From Macrostomum hystrix (Eukaryota; Platyhelminthes; Macrostomidae): a DNA stretch of 64,000 bases. Position numbers and translations under genes: made by a program. This document shows, one piece after another, positions 11,351-23,239 of the stretch. The stretch's first letter is position 1, and each line of letters opens with the position of its first letter. The notes beneath the pieces were generated by a model. That model ran no database searches. It saw only the letters and a list, made by a program, of their open reading frames with translations, and had not been told where the DNA came from. The stretch is from assembly GCA_950097015.1 (NCBI GenBank), contig CATNEN010000034.1, positions 3,391,001 through 3,455,000 of the forward strand, written 5' to 3'.

Positions 11351-11990
11351 CAAAAAATCTACTTAAGTTTTCTGGTTAGCGAACTTTGGTTGTTAATTCT
11401 CACTTGACAATCATCTGCAGCTGTATGACAAGGGCAGAATCAGTTTTTGACGATCTGAAGAATAATTTCTGTTTGGTTTTCCGCCCGTTTCCTGCCTATG
11501 TCCATTGCCATCCCTCCCGCACCCTTCCCAAATTAACCAAGGATTGCTTGTTAACATTTTGTTCAACTTTTACACCCATCTACGAGCGTATTCGTGATCC
11601 TTGCCCATGCAGTCTTTAATATATCGCACAGTGTGCTGTGAAATTTCAATTCGTTTGCAGTGCCTTTCTGTTCGACCTTTTTCGGCAATTTTTCGTTAGT
11701 TTTTTTTGCTGTAAAAACATTACATATTTTGCAAACTTCTCCTTATAAAGTTAAAAAAATGCCTAATTACTCTATAATTTACAGTTTATAGAGCATAATC
11801 TTAACCCCACTCCAGGGTTACAATTAATAGAACTTGTAAGTACATATAGACGTTTTCAGGACGTATCCAAAGTTTGTAGGCTTTTTCGGTAAATGTTTCT
11901 GAAATTTTGTAAAATCCTTTGTGGTTTCTTAAAGCCACAGTGTAAGTGTTTCTTTCCCTTATGTAAGCGTGTGAAAGCTAAGGGCAATGC
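11351..11990. other. 3' flank of the EFHD-like gene, no further gene seen
   Basis: AT-rich. The frame at 11386-11619 has no coding features that I can support. Confidence 0.45.
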
Positions 11991-11995
11991 AAAAG

Positions 11996-12502
11996 CATAG
12001 GGGTTTGTGAAAGTATAGGGGTTTGTGAAAGTATAGGGGTTTGTGAATGCATAGGGGTTTGTGAAAGTATAGGGGTTTGTGAATGCATAGGGGTTTGTGA
12101 AAGCATAGGGGTTTGTGAATGCATAGGGGTTTGTGAAAGTATAGGGGTTTGTGAATGCATAGGGGTTTGTGAATGCATAGGGGTTTGTGAAAGTATAGGG
12201 GTTTGTGAATGCATAGGGGTTTGTGAAAGCATAGGGGTTTGTGAATGCATAGGGGTTTGTGAATGCATAGGGGTTTGTGAAAGCATAGGGGTTTGTGAAA
12301 GCATAGGGGTTTGTGAATGCATAGGGGTTTGTGAATGCATATAGGGGTTTGTGAAAGTATAGGGGTTTGTAAATGCATAGGGGTTTGTGAATGCATAGGG
12401 GTTTGTGAAAGCATAGGGGTTTGTGAATGCATAGGGGTTTGTGAATGCATAGGGGTTTGTGAATGCATAGGGGTTTGTGAATGCATAGGGGTTTGTGAAA
12501 GC
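11996..12502. repeat. Minisatellite, 18-bp unit, about 28 copies
   Basis: Unit GCATAGGGGTTTGTGAAT, alternating with GTATAGGGGTTTGTGAAA. GAATGCATA and GAAAGTATA variants are interspersed in a non-random pattern. Open frames on both strands follow from the 18-bp period. Confidence 0.95.
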
Positions 12503-13970
12503 CCTGGGTTTGTGCATTTTTTGGATTTTCTTTCAGTTCAGTGGTATTAGTTTAACTGCAGCTGACTAGATGTACATCTCTTACAAACTACGTCAGTATG
12601 TGCGAAATTCTTTAATCAATTTGACCAAGCTTGCGCATTTGCGTTTAACAGAAAAATGGCCCATATCGAAGTTAACAAATTTGTGTTAAATGACTCTTGT
12701 TGCTATGCAAAAATATGTAAAGCCTGTTGTTGTAAATTGTGTACTATTCGTGACGCAATTTTCTCGCCTTTTATCATGTTTACCTAGCCAATACAGTGAA
12801 TGTATTGAGTATCGATTTTTAACTGAACTTCAACCCATCAATTCTTATTGATTTATCTTGCAGTGGCATTTGTTAACCGTTATTAACCCTTCTTTCATAA
12901 ACAATAACACCAGCGACACAATGCATTGGCTGGAATACGGCTTCCAGGAGCTTTATTCAGAGAGTACTACTAAAGTACTTCCCAAATAAACATTTACACA
13001 TTTTTTCTGTCACTTAATAATTTGCCTATTTTCTTCCGATTTGAATTATAAATAACTTAAGAACATACAGTTGCATTTCTTATATCCAGTTTTTTTATTA
13101 CATCTATGCTAATTGTATTTTAGTATTACTGTATTATTACACAAACACTCAACTTATGTAAAACAGGCATTTAAATTTTACTGATCGAAAAGTGGTACAG
13201 TGCTTAGAAATTTTTGTGGGTAATGCCATGCAAGAAAACTGGGACGTATTTGGACTAATGAAATTCCGAGTTAAATTATTGTAGAGTTTAAGACACGACT
13301 ACAGAAAATGTAACAATAAAAAAATTAAATAGCAATTTTTGGAAAACCAAGTGGACCGCCATTGTGTACGCAGTCAAGATATGCAACCGTAGTCCGCAAT
13401 ATATTTCAAGTTTTACCATATAGCAAAATTGCTGTGATTTACAGATTACCTGCCTTTTTAAACAAGCAAACAATCATCATATCGACAGAAATCGTAAACA
13501 ACACAGATTGACAATTTTAGACAGGTGTCTTTCTAACCGACTTGAGCACAAGTCAAATCAATTATTATCACTCGCTTGAAAATATAGCAACAACAATAGA
13601 AACAGGAATATTATAAAGCGGGAGATAATAACAAAAATAGAAACTTTTCCATCATGTAAGTAAAACAAGTTTGCCACTGGATGGTTAGCGTAGTTTATAT
13701 CGGTAATTGTAAGCTTCATAAAACTGAAAAGTACAGCTGTTTCAAAGCATTATTAAGAAATCAATAGGGGTTTAATACAGTTAGACTAAACTCCTAAAGC
13801 ATCGTTATCCAATTTAATCCTTAATCCAACTTAAAACTTAATCCGTAATAAAAAACGAAGTTGACGAATACACCAGTTTTCCTGATCCTTATATAGTATG
13901 CATGGATAGAATGTTGCTACATACTAAAAGTACTTGGTACTTGAACTGTTAGACATAAGCTTAAACAACA
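12503..13970. other. AT-rich intergenic DNA downstream of LC8
   Basis: No supported gene. The minus-strand frame at 13288-13473 is short and of AT-rich composition. Confidence 0.5.
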
Positions 13971-13975
13971 GGTCT

Positions 13976-14254
<279 letters not shown>

Positions 14255-14418
14255 TTAGTAGATTTCAAGTGGAAATGAAAAACAAACGAATATCTGAGAC
14301 AGCCAAGTTAGACTAGTTTGTGCCGCGACTGCTGGCTGGCTTGGGTGTAATCGCATGATCATATACATGTTTTGAGCTGTGGGCGGCTATCTAGCAGTTT
14401 AGCTTCACTCGATTTTTC

Positions 14419-14540
14419 ATTGGTTGTTTACTGGTGTTTTACGCGCAAGCATTTAGCTTCAAAACGTCAGCCATTGGCTGATGTCCTTTTGGAGTTTTAC
14501 GCGCAAGAATTTAGCTTTAAGTCGTCAGCCATTGGCTGAT
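14419..14540 (-). promoter_or_regulatory. CCAAT-box cluster upstream of LC8
   Basis: Three CCAAT motifs in LC8 orientation (ATTGG on the plus strand at 14419-14423, 14473-14477 and 14531-14535). Two lie inside an identical palindrome CAGCCATTGGCTG (14468-14480 and 14526-14538), carried on a roughly 58-bp direct duplication that also repeats TTTTACGCGCAAG. They sit 175-295 bp upstream of the start codon, the usual range for NF-Y sites. Function is inferred from position and motif only. Confidence 0.5.
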
Positions 14541-14579
14541 GGCCTCTAGGAGTTTAGCTTCAATGTTCTCTCCTAGCTG

Positions 14580-15550
14580 TATTAGTTAAGTAAGAGAGGA
14601 AGAGGGAGGAAGGGAGGGAGGTTGGCAAGGAAAAATTCCACGTCTCCTTGGCGGCTGCGCAACAACCCCATCCTCCCCAGTGCGTTGGAGAGGTTGGCCA
14701 TGACAGCGGCCCAAAAAGAAACCCTCAAATTAACTTCAATAGACTACCCAAAACCCACGAGCTGACGCCAATTTCTTATGTTTGAGCCGAAAAGGATCAG
14801 CTTATTTCTCCTGTTCTGTCTATTGGTTGAACCGTGGCTGATTATGAGGGACTAATATGTCTTATGTCAATGTCAATGTACAATGTATGTACAATGTCAA
14901 AGTCTAAAATTTATATAATGTATAATATATCAAGATCATAAAACATTATAATATATAATGTTAATGCTTGGACTTCTGACCACAAAGATTGTAGGCAGAT
15001 AATAATCTTGCAGTAAATAATCTAGTTGGCAGATTAAAACAAACTTTAAGATGAATCGCAAAAAAAGAAGTTTTTTATTAACATTAATTGAGAAAAAGGT
15101 TGTTAAACTCATTAAACTCACAGGTCATTCAGATTCAGCTCATTAGGAGCCGAAAGTCAGGACGTTTAATTTATTACCGCCTGAAGTATCATGTCAATAC
15201 ATGTAGACAAGAACTAACGAATGAAAGGTAAGTTCAGTCTGACGCGTTGCCCTTCTTTATATGGTGGCTTCTTAAAAGTGACGGGACACAGCACGCAGCT
15301 GGTTGCACTTTCTGTGGAAGAGCGTGTGAAAATTAGTCTACCAGGCGCAACAGCTTACAGAAGCTAACAAATGGACTGAAAAGATGACGAACAGTTCAGC
15401 ATTTGAATATCAAAATCTACCAACAAGTAGCGCATCAGTCTACTGACAGTAGGAAGAGGGAACTATTATAATTCCTTCATCCAATTCAATGTAAACTGAA
15501 ATGATTTTTCTGGGTAATATTAATCTGCAGTCTTAATAAACGAAATAAGT
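14580..15550. other. Intergenic DNA, no gene seen
   Basis: Purine-rich AGGGAGG tract near 14595-14625, otherwise AT-rich. No supported gene. Confidence 0.45.
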
Positions 15551-15559
15551 AATAGGCCG

Positions 15560-15900
15560 GAATAAACTCCATGCTCGAACCAAGCGGCTTCCAGGCCCGC
15601 CGGTTCGACGGCGTCACAGTCACGGCCTTCGAGCGGCACCGGCCGAAGGGCTGAGTCGTGCACCAACATTCATACTTGCGTCCCACGCCACTGCCGGCTA
15701 ACTGTCGCTGCTGCCAGTGCTGCCGCTGCCCAGGATCAGGCCGGGAAATATGCCAATCTGAGCGACCCGCTCAATGTCTGTCCCTTCGGCGTCGAGAAAC
15801 TTTGGGGCATTTTTTAGCCCCCCCGCCTTTGATCTGGTCGACACGCGCGCGTATGCAGTTCGACTATGCATACCACCGTAGTTCAAGCTGGTAACGTGCG
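15560..15900. other. GC-rich island with only short frames; possible gene fragment
   Basis: Base composition here resembles that of the exons in this window. On the minus strand two short frames abut: one ending GSGSTGSSDS at a TAG near 15698, and one of about 66 codons at 15486-15686. On the plus strand there is a 27-codon frame from the ATG near 15571. No frame is long, and I found no splice pair that joins them convincingly. It could be a terminal exon, a decayed gene or a CpG-rich regulatory segment. No family recognised. Confidence 0.25.
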
Positions 15901-15909
15901 GCCAATCCT

Positions 15910-16845
15910 TCGAGCACAATCCTTGTCGATAATGTTACAAGATTGCTCTTTGTCAAGTCATTTTTTGACATAAATATTGCGTCATAATATGCCTTTTTAT
16001 TTTTTGATTTACGTGCTACTTTTTTTCCTCACAGTTATGTAATCAACGTTGACCTGACTATTGCTCTCAACTGTGCTCGACTCTCTCCCCCCTCCACGCC
16101 CTCCTCTCTACTCCCCGATCTCTTTACTCTCTCCTACCCACTCTGGCCCCCATAAATGCTTCCTCTCTACCTTCAGTACTTTTATTTCTATTCATTTATA
16201 GACCTGAACGTCTCTTCCTGCTTCATTAGATGGGAGGCCTAGCACTTAGTGAAAAGCACAAAGGTTCTAAGCAGTGTAATCTGAATATATTATATGTATA
16301 CATCGCCTTAGCATGCATAATCGACCTGTACTTACACAAGAGAGCATTCATTGTCAAAGAACCCAACCGGCTGTGTACGTCAAGCTGCTACACTGCTCAG
16401 CTGAAACCGCGCGTATCGTCGTGCATCGGAATAGGAATAGGAATAGGAATCGTCCAGCGCTGAGTGTGCAGGCAGTTCAGAAATAGAAGTTTTGTTTTAC
16501 CTTTGTACTTTTCATTGCTGAGCGAGGGAGAGAACAGGAGGAGAGCATGCTAGAGTACAGTATTGTGACGTGAGTAAAAGCTCGTTTAGGTTGAGCATAT
16601 AGGCTTTTTACATTTAAACAACAAATATTGCTTCTAAATTGTAATCGCGATTAGAAACTCATAGTTTCTAACTCATAGTCAAACCTAAAATTTGACAAAT
16701 GTATTATAATTTATATCAGTGTAACAAAAATTTGGATTTTTTATTGTAACAATTTAAAATAAATAAATAAACCACTTCAGAGGCAGTGCCAAAACGCTTA
16801 TTGTTTATCTTGGTCGCGCTGGTCACCGGGCGGTAATACAATTGC
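15910..16845. other. Intergenic DNA with pyrimidine tract
   Basis: A C/T-rich tract at about 16078-16180 and a (GGAATA)n-like short repeat near 16430-16450. No supported gene. Confidence 0.4.
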
Positions 16846-16849
16846 AAGG

Positions 16850-18332
16850 ATGTTCATTCTAGCTTCAAGAACCAGGACTTACACTTTTATCAAAGTGGTG
16901 CTTTTGTTATCTCATCAATATTATGCAATCGCTAGCACAGGTAAGAACCTGCGTACCTGCTGCGCATTTAAAATTTTTTGCTTTTCTGTGAGCATCGATT
17001 CAGCTGCAATGATTCGTTAATCTGCTCAAGGCTCTTGTCCGCGAGCACTTTTACACTCTTTAGAGTACTCTTAAATAAGCAGTACTTGATATGTCACTCT
17101 AGAATGCAATTTCACACGATATTTGTAATTTGGCAGGAAAAGTGCATAGGTCTTCATTTTTCTAAATTTTACTAATAAGATATGTTTATTTAAAGCGAAT
17201 GCTGTCTTCTTAAAAATACTAGGTCATATAAGGTTAACTTTTATAGTTTATAAAGAGTGTACAATTTACTTTGGATTAATTTAATTATAAATCTACTGAG
17301 ACTAATTACTCCAAAGAGCTCCATCTTCAAACACTTTAAGTAGCTCAAACGACTCGCCATTCAATCTAGATCAAAGAGGATCAGCCTGCAACAGGGCCAG
17401 CTATACAGGCGAATGTGACCCACCAGCTTGTCCTAAAGCCAATCACTACTTTGATTTGGCCTGCTTCTGTGAGCCCTGCCCGACTGACCTGCAAGCCACC
17501 AGCTGCCTCGCGATCCTCGGCCTGTGTCCGCACCATTCGTCAGACAGCTTATACAAGTCGCAATCCGGCCAAGATCGCCTACCAGATGCCGGTCTGATCA
17601 TTGTTGACAAAAAACTGGCTTCACCAGGTTACTATTTTGAATCATTTATAATCATTAACTTCTTAGCTTCTCGCACTATTAATAATTGTGACCGCCAATC
17701 AGCAGCCAGATAGAAGTAGATTCCATCTATAATACTGACACTTCAACACACACACACGCCCACATGCCTTTACGTCTGCCCTGACTTTCTTATCGTCAGG
17801 CAGAATGCATGCGCTCTCATTAAGCCTTCGCTGTAATTATAAGTATAAATAATTCTTGACTTTTTGCTCAAATGGCCTTAAAATGCTTGCCAATAGTTTT
17901 CTGTGGTACTTATTGAATTATTTTAGACATTAGGATTTCCTTTGAGGGGGCCTGTCGAATGTGTCAATGGTTTGTTTCTTGGCGATTTCAGGCGGTCCCT
18001 CTGATATCGGAGTGCCTGCGAAGATCGCTATTTCTAGCACTGTCTTGGTCTTGGTTTGCATAATCATCGTCGCAGTGCTCCTTCTATTAAAATGGCGCAA
18101 CAAAGAGCGAAGGAGGCGTCGCAGTCGGCATGCCGCGAGCAGCGAGCCAGAGAGCCAGCCGCTGCAGCTGCCGCTTTCGCTGCCGATCACACCGAGTCAG
18201 GATGAATCAGCTAGACTGGACATTGATCCAGCCCCAGTAGAACCTTTGCTTGACTTTGGTGATCCCCTCAATCGATGTCCCCAGCCAAATTCTATTCCGG
18301 TCAGCGATGATGTTGGGCAATTCGATGTTTAA
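16850..18332 (+). CDS. Type I membrane protein with small cysteine-rich ectodomain (three exons)
   Basis: My reconstruction: exons 16850-16940, 17379-17627 and 17992-18332. Donors are GTAAGA and GTTACT (weak); acceptors are AAAGAG and GATTTCAG. Both introns are phase 1 and the frame is continuous, giving 226 aa. Residues 1-30 form a signal peptide or anchor with a VVLLLS core. Residues 31-115 are a short ectodomain with about nine cysteines, including CFCEPC. A transmembrane helix follows (SSTVLVLVCIIIVAVLLLL), then a stop-transfer run KWRNKERRRRRSR and an 80-residue acidic/proline-rich tail. I recognise no family; a TNF-receptor-like or Shisa-like small receptor are loose analogies. The coherent signal-Cys-TM-basic order across three independently called exons is the main support. 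The weak second donor is the main doubt. Confidence 0.6.
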
Positions 18333-19640
18333 GCTTCTCAAAAATTGCTTTCTTTTTCTTCTTTAAGTAACCACACAGCTCTGCCTCTGTTGCATTATTG
18401 CTGCTTATAATCTGCTCGTTATTCTGAATCGAGAATATAGCTTTTGTGCTATATTTATCAGTTAAATATTCTTCACATAGTTTTTAAAGAATTTTCCGTT
18501 ACATTCGTTCTTTTCCTGATGTTTATTCAGTCGCCTTTGAAGTCAGACAAGGGAAATTTTATACTATACTCGTATTTTCTACCTATAATTAACGTATCGT
18601 TTAACTTGGAAACATTCCTACCTATACCCTTACTGTACAACTGCGTTATTTTCTAGATTTTTTGCTTCTACTTTTTGTTTGGCTGTTTGCATTTCAAACG
18701 CAGGCCGCTCTACTTGTCAGCTACAACTACTTGCTATTTAAGTCATCAGTCATGAGCTCTGCAGGCATGATGGCAGACAATATGCCTCTTAAGAACCTCT
18801 TAAATTTTTTATCCAGAATCGTTCAGTACGTCACAGTCTCGTGGCTTTTTTGCAATTTTCGCAATTTTCCATGAAAAAACTCGATTATATTTGCACTTTA
18901 GCAAGCCAAACACATCTGATTGCGTTATGATCAAGTGATAAAAAATGCAAAAAATAAAAAAACTATAAAATAAAATAAAATAAAATACTATTCAGAAGCT
19001 GCTAACAGAGTTGAAAATTACAAAACTGAACTCAAGGAACGAGTGAATGAATAAATGAATAAAATAATGAACGAACGACTGAATGAGTTAATGAACAGAT
19101 GCAACGATAAATGAGTAACTTTAGCTTTTCGAGAATTCCAGAACTCACAAGCTAGAGGGGGCATACAAACTACCATCAGTCTTCTTAAGTGTATAGTAGA
19201 AAAAGCGCAGATATTCGTTCAGCGTCAAGGCCTAAATCTTTGTCTATGGCCCACTGCAGCAAAGCCTGAAAGTTTGTCTATGGTCGACTGGTTGCCTAAT
19301 TTTAGTAGCATTAAGTAATGACAGATCTATAGGCAGAGTTAAGCAATGACAAAAGTTGTCATTGCTCAACTCATATAAATTATTATAATTGGCTACTGGT
19401 ATGCTATATATACAATGCAATTATATAGTATGTTTCGGCGTTAAATAATGGCCATAGACACTCGTGCGCATTATATATATAATCTACCATGGACAAATTT
19501 TCCATAAATTTAAGACAATATTAGCTAGACGAAATCCGAATTACTTTCTTTTGTAGCTTTCTATTAAACCACACCACGATGGAAGAATAATTTGATAGCG
19601 ACAATTATATTTACGGTTAGAATGGTTAGAATGGCTCTAA
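18333..19640. other. AT-rich intergenic DNA
   Basis: Contains an AAAAT microsatellite near 18955-18990 and degenerate GAAT/GAAC tetranucleotide repeats at 19030-19110. Frames at 18444-18874 have no support. Confidence 0.45.
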
Positions 19641-19656
19641 TAAGAATGAAATTCAT

Positions 19657-19725
19657 GAACGCTTACTCGTGCGTCAATGACGCATTGACGACGCATATGT
19701 CCCATTGACGCACTCGTAAGCGTTC
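19657..19725. repeat. Strong inverted repeat (23-bp arms, 23-bp loop)
   Basis: Arms at 19657-19679 and 19703-19725 are reverse complements at 21 of 23 positions (GAACGCTTAC and TGCGTCAATG parts perfect). The loop itself repeats GACGCATTGACGACGCA. It could be a small fold-back element or a cruciform-forming site. Confidence 0.75.
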
Positions 19726-19867
19726 AAGCTAGAATTATACATTCTGTGGGTGCTTGTTTATTTTGATTTTCCGTAAGCACTGACCATTGCTCAAAGTACC
19801 TAAATTGAATTTCCGCTAGTCTTTTTAGAACTGGAGTTTGATCAAAATTGAACGTCAAAAGGTTTAG

Positions 19868-20672
19868 TAGTTAGCATTAGTCTACTTTAGTCTACCACTT
19901 GTAGTTACTAGTATAGCTTTTGCCATTCAATCTCAGTGTTTTGTCATTCATACTCAGCCCCATAGAATTAATCCAGCCAGTTGGCGCCGTTTGGCCCATA
20001 GACTATCGCTCTGTGCCATTCAATCTCGGGTTTTGTCATTCAAACTCAGGCTTTATATTAGCTCGGTCTCTCAAACGCAGTCCTCCCAAAGACAGCTAAA
20101 TTACAAATTTCTTCCATTGCATTTGCTTACATGGCCCAACTTACATGGGCCATATGCTTACATGGAGCGCCTGGGCCACGTTGCACTGGACACTCTGAAG
20201 GCCGCAAACTGGGAGATTGCCTGCAGCCGACTGTATCCACGGTGCATTATGCAAATTCCTTTTCTCTGAGTCACTATTCTGATCCAAGACATTAACAATT
20301 CCGTATTCCGTATGTTCCTCACTATGATGCTAGAGGTGTTTGACTTGTAATGTGTATGGACTGGATTATGTTTAACAAGTTTAACAAGTCTGTTTTTCGG
20401 TCCTGTGTTACATGAGCCGAGCTGAGGAATAATAACCTGTTCATTCCTTCCACATTCCACATTCCACATTCCTTCTCCACATTAAAGCCTGAGTTTGAAT
20501 GACAAAACCCGAGATTGAATGGCACAGAGCGATAGTCTATGGACCAAACGGCGCCAACTGGCTGGATAAACTCTATGGGGGCTGAGTATGAATGACAAAA
20601 CACTGAGATTGAATGGCAAAAGCTATAGCACTACATGTAGTAGTTGTTAGCTTAAATTTAGTCTACTTTTGC
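19868..20672. mobile_element. Fold-back element with inverted arms of about 190 bp
   Basis: The left arm (about 19868-20054) and right arm (about 20483-20672) are inverted copies. The stretch containing CATTCAATCTCAGTGTTTTG and the CCAGTTGGCGCCGTTTGG segment reappears in reverse complement at the right. Within each arm a roughly 110-bp spaced direct repeat (CATTCAATCTC...TTTTGTCATTCA) is present. The roughly 430-bp interior has no coding frame. It resembles a fold-back or MITE-type DNA transposon; I found no clear target-site duplication. Confidence 0.75.
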
Positions 20673-20679
20673 AGTCCAG

Positions 20680-21250
20680 GCTGTTCAGTCCATGTTCAGT
20701 ACAATTCCCTAAAATACCTCAGAAAATGCTTGTAACCATTTGACAGCTGGTTGAACTGAAGCAGTGCAGGATTAAACGTTTCGCTAATGAAACATATTTT
20801 TCAATTATAGTCGGGAACCGAAACCAAGACCTTCGAGTCGGTGGTCTCCTTGATGGTCTCAAATTTTATCAGATCAGACAAGTTTTTTGTGGTATTCATG
20901 TATACAAGTTTCTGGAACATATAAAAGTACAAAAATACATGCAGTGGCATTTCAATAGCCCCGGAATTTCGCCGACAGCTACAGATTGAGAAGACCAGCC
21001 ATGCGGCATTGTTTTTTTTGGGTAAATAAGACGCGATTGGCACGGGATCTAGGGATTGGGGATTTCGCTGCTAAATAACACGCAAATGTACTAAATTGCA
21101 GTGTGTGTGTATATAGGAAAAGAAAAATGGCGAAATCTGTATGCTTGCTTTTGTGGCCAAGGCCGCAATCAATATTATAGGTAACAGTGTTTCTATTTTG
21201 TAAGAAAGCAACTTCAACTTCGACAAATACACGAGTATATTCAACACCAG
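20680..21250. other. Intergenic DNA upstream of the small spliced gene
   Basis: Minus-strand short frames at 20801-21391 are AT-rich and show no family features. No supported gene. Confidence 0.4.
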
Positions 21251-21256
21251 AGGAGC

Positions 21257-21692
21257 ATGGAAGCTGCTGAGACAACATCCCAACCTCACGACGAGACGCA
21301 ATCGAACTATTCGCCAGAATCCACTGAAATGTAAAAATAACTTTACTTTTCGAAGACGATTATATTTCAAGCTGATTAAAAAGCATATCAAGTTTGATCT
21401 TACTTTCAGACTATATTCCAGAGACGAGCAACAGCAGCAGCCGCAGAATCATCAGTTGCATCGGCACTCGACGGCCGGCGAGCCGCAACGATGTGGCGAC
21501 GATGACACGGCAGCCAGCAGTGGCGTCTGGCGATTCGTGGACCGACTGATTGCCCTGATCAGCAGCGTGTATGAGACCATACTCAGTCACGTCTGTTTTG
21601 TATTCGTTGCCTATAGTGGCCGTCGCAGGCCAAGCCGCTACAGCAGCAACTACGGTGACGAGGTTGATAGCGAATTTGCCGCCGAGTTCTGA
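21257..21692 (+). CDS. Small spliced gene, 118 aa, unrecognised
   Basis: Exons 21257-21330 and 21410-21692. Donor is GTAAAA and acceptor is ACTTTCAG, with a 79-bp intron that is phase 2. Joining gives an uninterrupted frame. The protein starts with an acidic Ser/Thr/Glu-rich stretch, has a Gln run (EQQQQPQNHQ, about residues 29-38), then a hydrophobic helix spanning about residues 66-95 (RFVDRLIALISSVYETIL and HVCFVFVAYSG), a basic SGRRRPSRYSS segment, and an acidic C-terminus ending EFAAEF. A single membrane-associated helix with a basic flank suggests a small tail-anchored-like or membrane-peripheral protein. No family recognised. The GC-rich second exon and clean splice borders are the evidence for a real gene. 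Confidence 0.5.
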
Positions 21693-21699
21693 ATTATTT

Positions 21700-22005
21700 G
21701 AAGAAATTGTTTGCAAATGCAGATCTTTTACTAATCTGGTTTTTGCTATTGTAAGTCCAGTTGTGTCTGCTTGACCAATATAGATTGTCTTAATATGTCT
21801 TTACTTTACATAAATATTTTACTTCAATGGGGATAACTTTGGGTTGAATCAAAGCTCGGTCAAGAACCGCGCGGGAATATTTCATCACTGTACTCTTCAA
21901 CTTTGACCCAGTTGTTTACGTTGCCATATGGAGCTTCGATCTTGTCAGAACCAAATAGTAAAAAGAAATTCAATATTAAACTGCTTTACTACACCCTTTT
22001 GCACT
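21700..22005. other. Intergenic DNA
   Basis: AT-rich, nothing recognised. Confidence 0.4.
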
Positions 22006-22007
22006 CA

Positions 22008-23239
22008 AATTCGTTATTTCTGCAATCAAGTTAAATAAAGCTGCATTCATATTCGGACAAACTCTATGGCTATACTTGTGAACTGCAAGCAAATTCGGCA
22101 AACTGCATTCAAGTTCGGCAAAATGCATTCAAATTCGGCAAAATGCATTCAAATTCGGCAAAATACATTCAAATTCGGCAGCAGAAGTATAAGAGAAGGA
22201 ATGGGGTGGAGTTGCTAATATGGCTAAGCTTGTTTTTACCCGAGAAAAGTTTTACCCTAGACATTTAGATTCTCATTGCACCCCTGTACCTGTGAATGAA
22301 TGACCGGATCATTTTGTCTATGGCAATCAGCAGTCACTGAAAGTACACGGGAAAGGGAAGTTACGTGTTGATCTCGTAAAAACACCCCTTTTTCCTTACT
22401 CCATGCAACACCAGCATCAATCATGGCAGCCCAAAACTACAAGCGAATCTCGAATGATGACAGGCATCGCCTGCTTGCAGCTCATCAGACAGGTGAGGAC
22501 TACCAGACTCTGGCAAGACAGCTAGGGATATCAAGATCGACGGCGTACTCCATCGTGCAGTCTGGGCGTGGTGAGAAGCGTCCACAGGGAGGCCGACGAG
22601 TCAAGAAGTTTGACGAGGAAATGGAAGATTTCTGCCGTGAATTGCTTGACCTGAACTCACTTCTAACGAGCTTGATGGAATGCTGTGCACAATCCAATTG
22701 GTACGGGACTGTCCTGCTGCCCGCAATTCTCAGCAAATTCTTAGCAACTCAGCAAATGACCATTTTCGCATTGTTCGAACTTTTTTGAATTGCTCACCAA
22801 AATGTTTCAAATTTTTCGGTTTAAATCTTGTCTGTGGTTCTTATTGGTCTATTTAAGTACTTTTCATTGTTTCACATATGAACTGTGTTACAAAAAACTC
22901 TGTCATTACAAAATTGTTTATTCAGTACTTTGGCACAGCACAATACACCCCATTCCTTCTCTCATACTTCTGCTGCCGAATTTGCTTGCAGTTTGGCGAA
23001 TTTGAATGCAGTTGGATCAATATGATGGGCTTGTGCCATAGATATTTTTGTATCTGGTTGAGCTGGTGCCGAATTTGAATGTATTTTGCCGAATTTGAAT
23101 GCATTTTGCCGAATTTGAATGCATTTTGCCGAACTTGAATGCAGTTTGCCGAATTTGCTTGCAGTTCACAAGTATAGCCATAGAGTTTGTCCGAATATGA
23201 ATGCAGTTTTATTGAACTTGATTGCAGAAATAACGAATT
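22008..23239. mobile_element. Tc1/IS630-like DNA transposon, truncated, with long repeat-bearing inverted ends
   Basis: Inverted ends of roughly 165-190 bp. The left starts AATTCGTTATTTCTGCAATC and the right ends with its reverse complement. The inner part of each end carries four to six direct copies of a roughly 20-bp unit, AAAATGCATTCAAATTCGGC. The interior holds a transposase-like frame (22423-22788) that retains only the DNA-binding part. Total length is 1.23 kb, too short for an autonomous element. No convincing target duplication was read. Confidence 0.8.
22423..22788 (+). pseudogene. Transposase N-terminal helix-turn-helix fragment (Tc1/IS630-like)
   Basis: A 121-codon frame. Residues 7-55 form a homeodomain-like helix-turn-helix: ISNDDRHRLLAAHQTGEDY, then TLARQLGISRSTAYSIVQ, followed by the basic linker GRGEKRPQGGRR, the layout of Tc1-like/IS630 transposase DNA-binding domains. 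The DDE catalytic domain expected after about residue 120 is missing: beyond residue 85 the sequence is unrelated and the frame ends. It lies between the inverted ends at 22008 and 23239. It could encode a short DNA-binding protein that recognises the terminal repeats, but more likely it is a deletion remnant. Confidence 0.6.
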
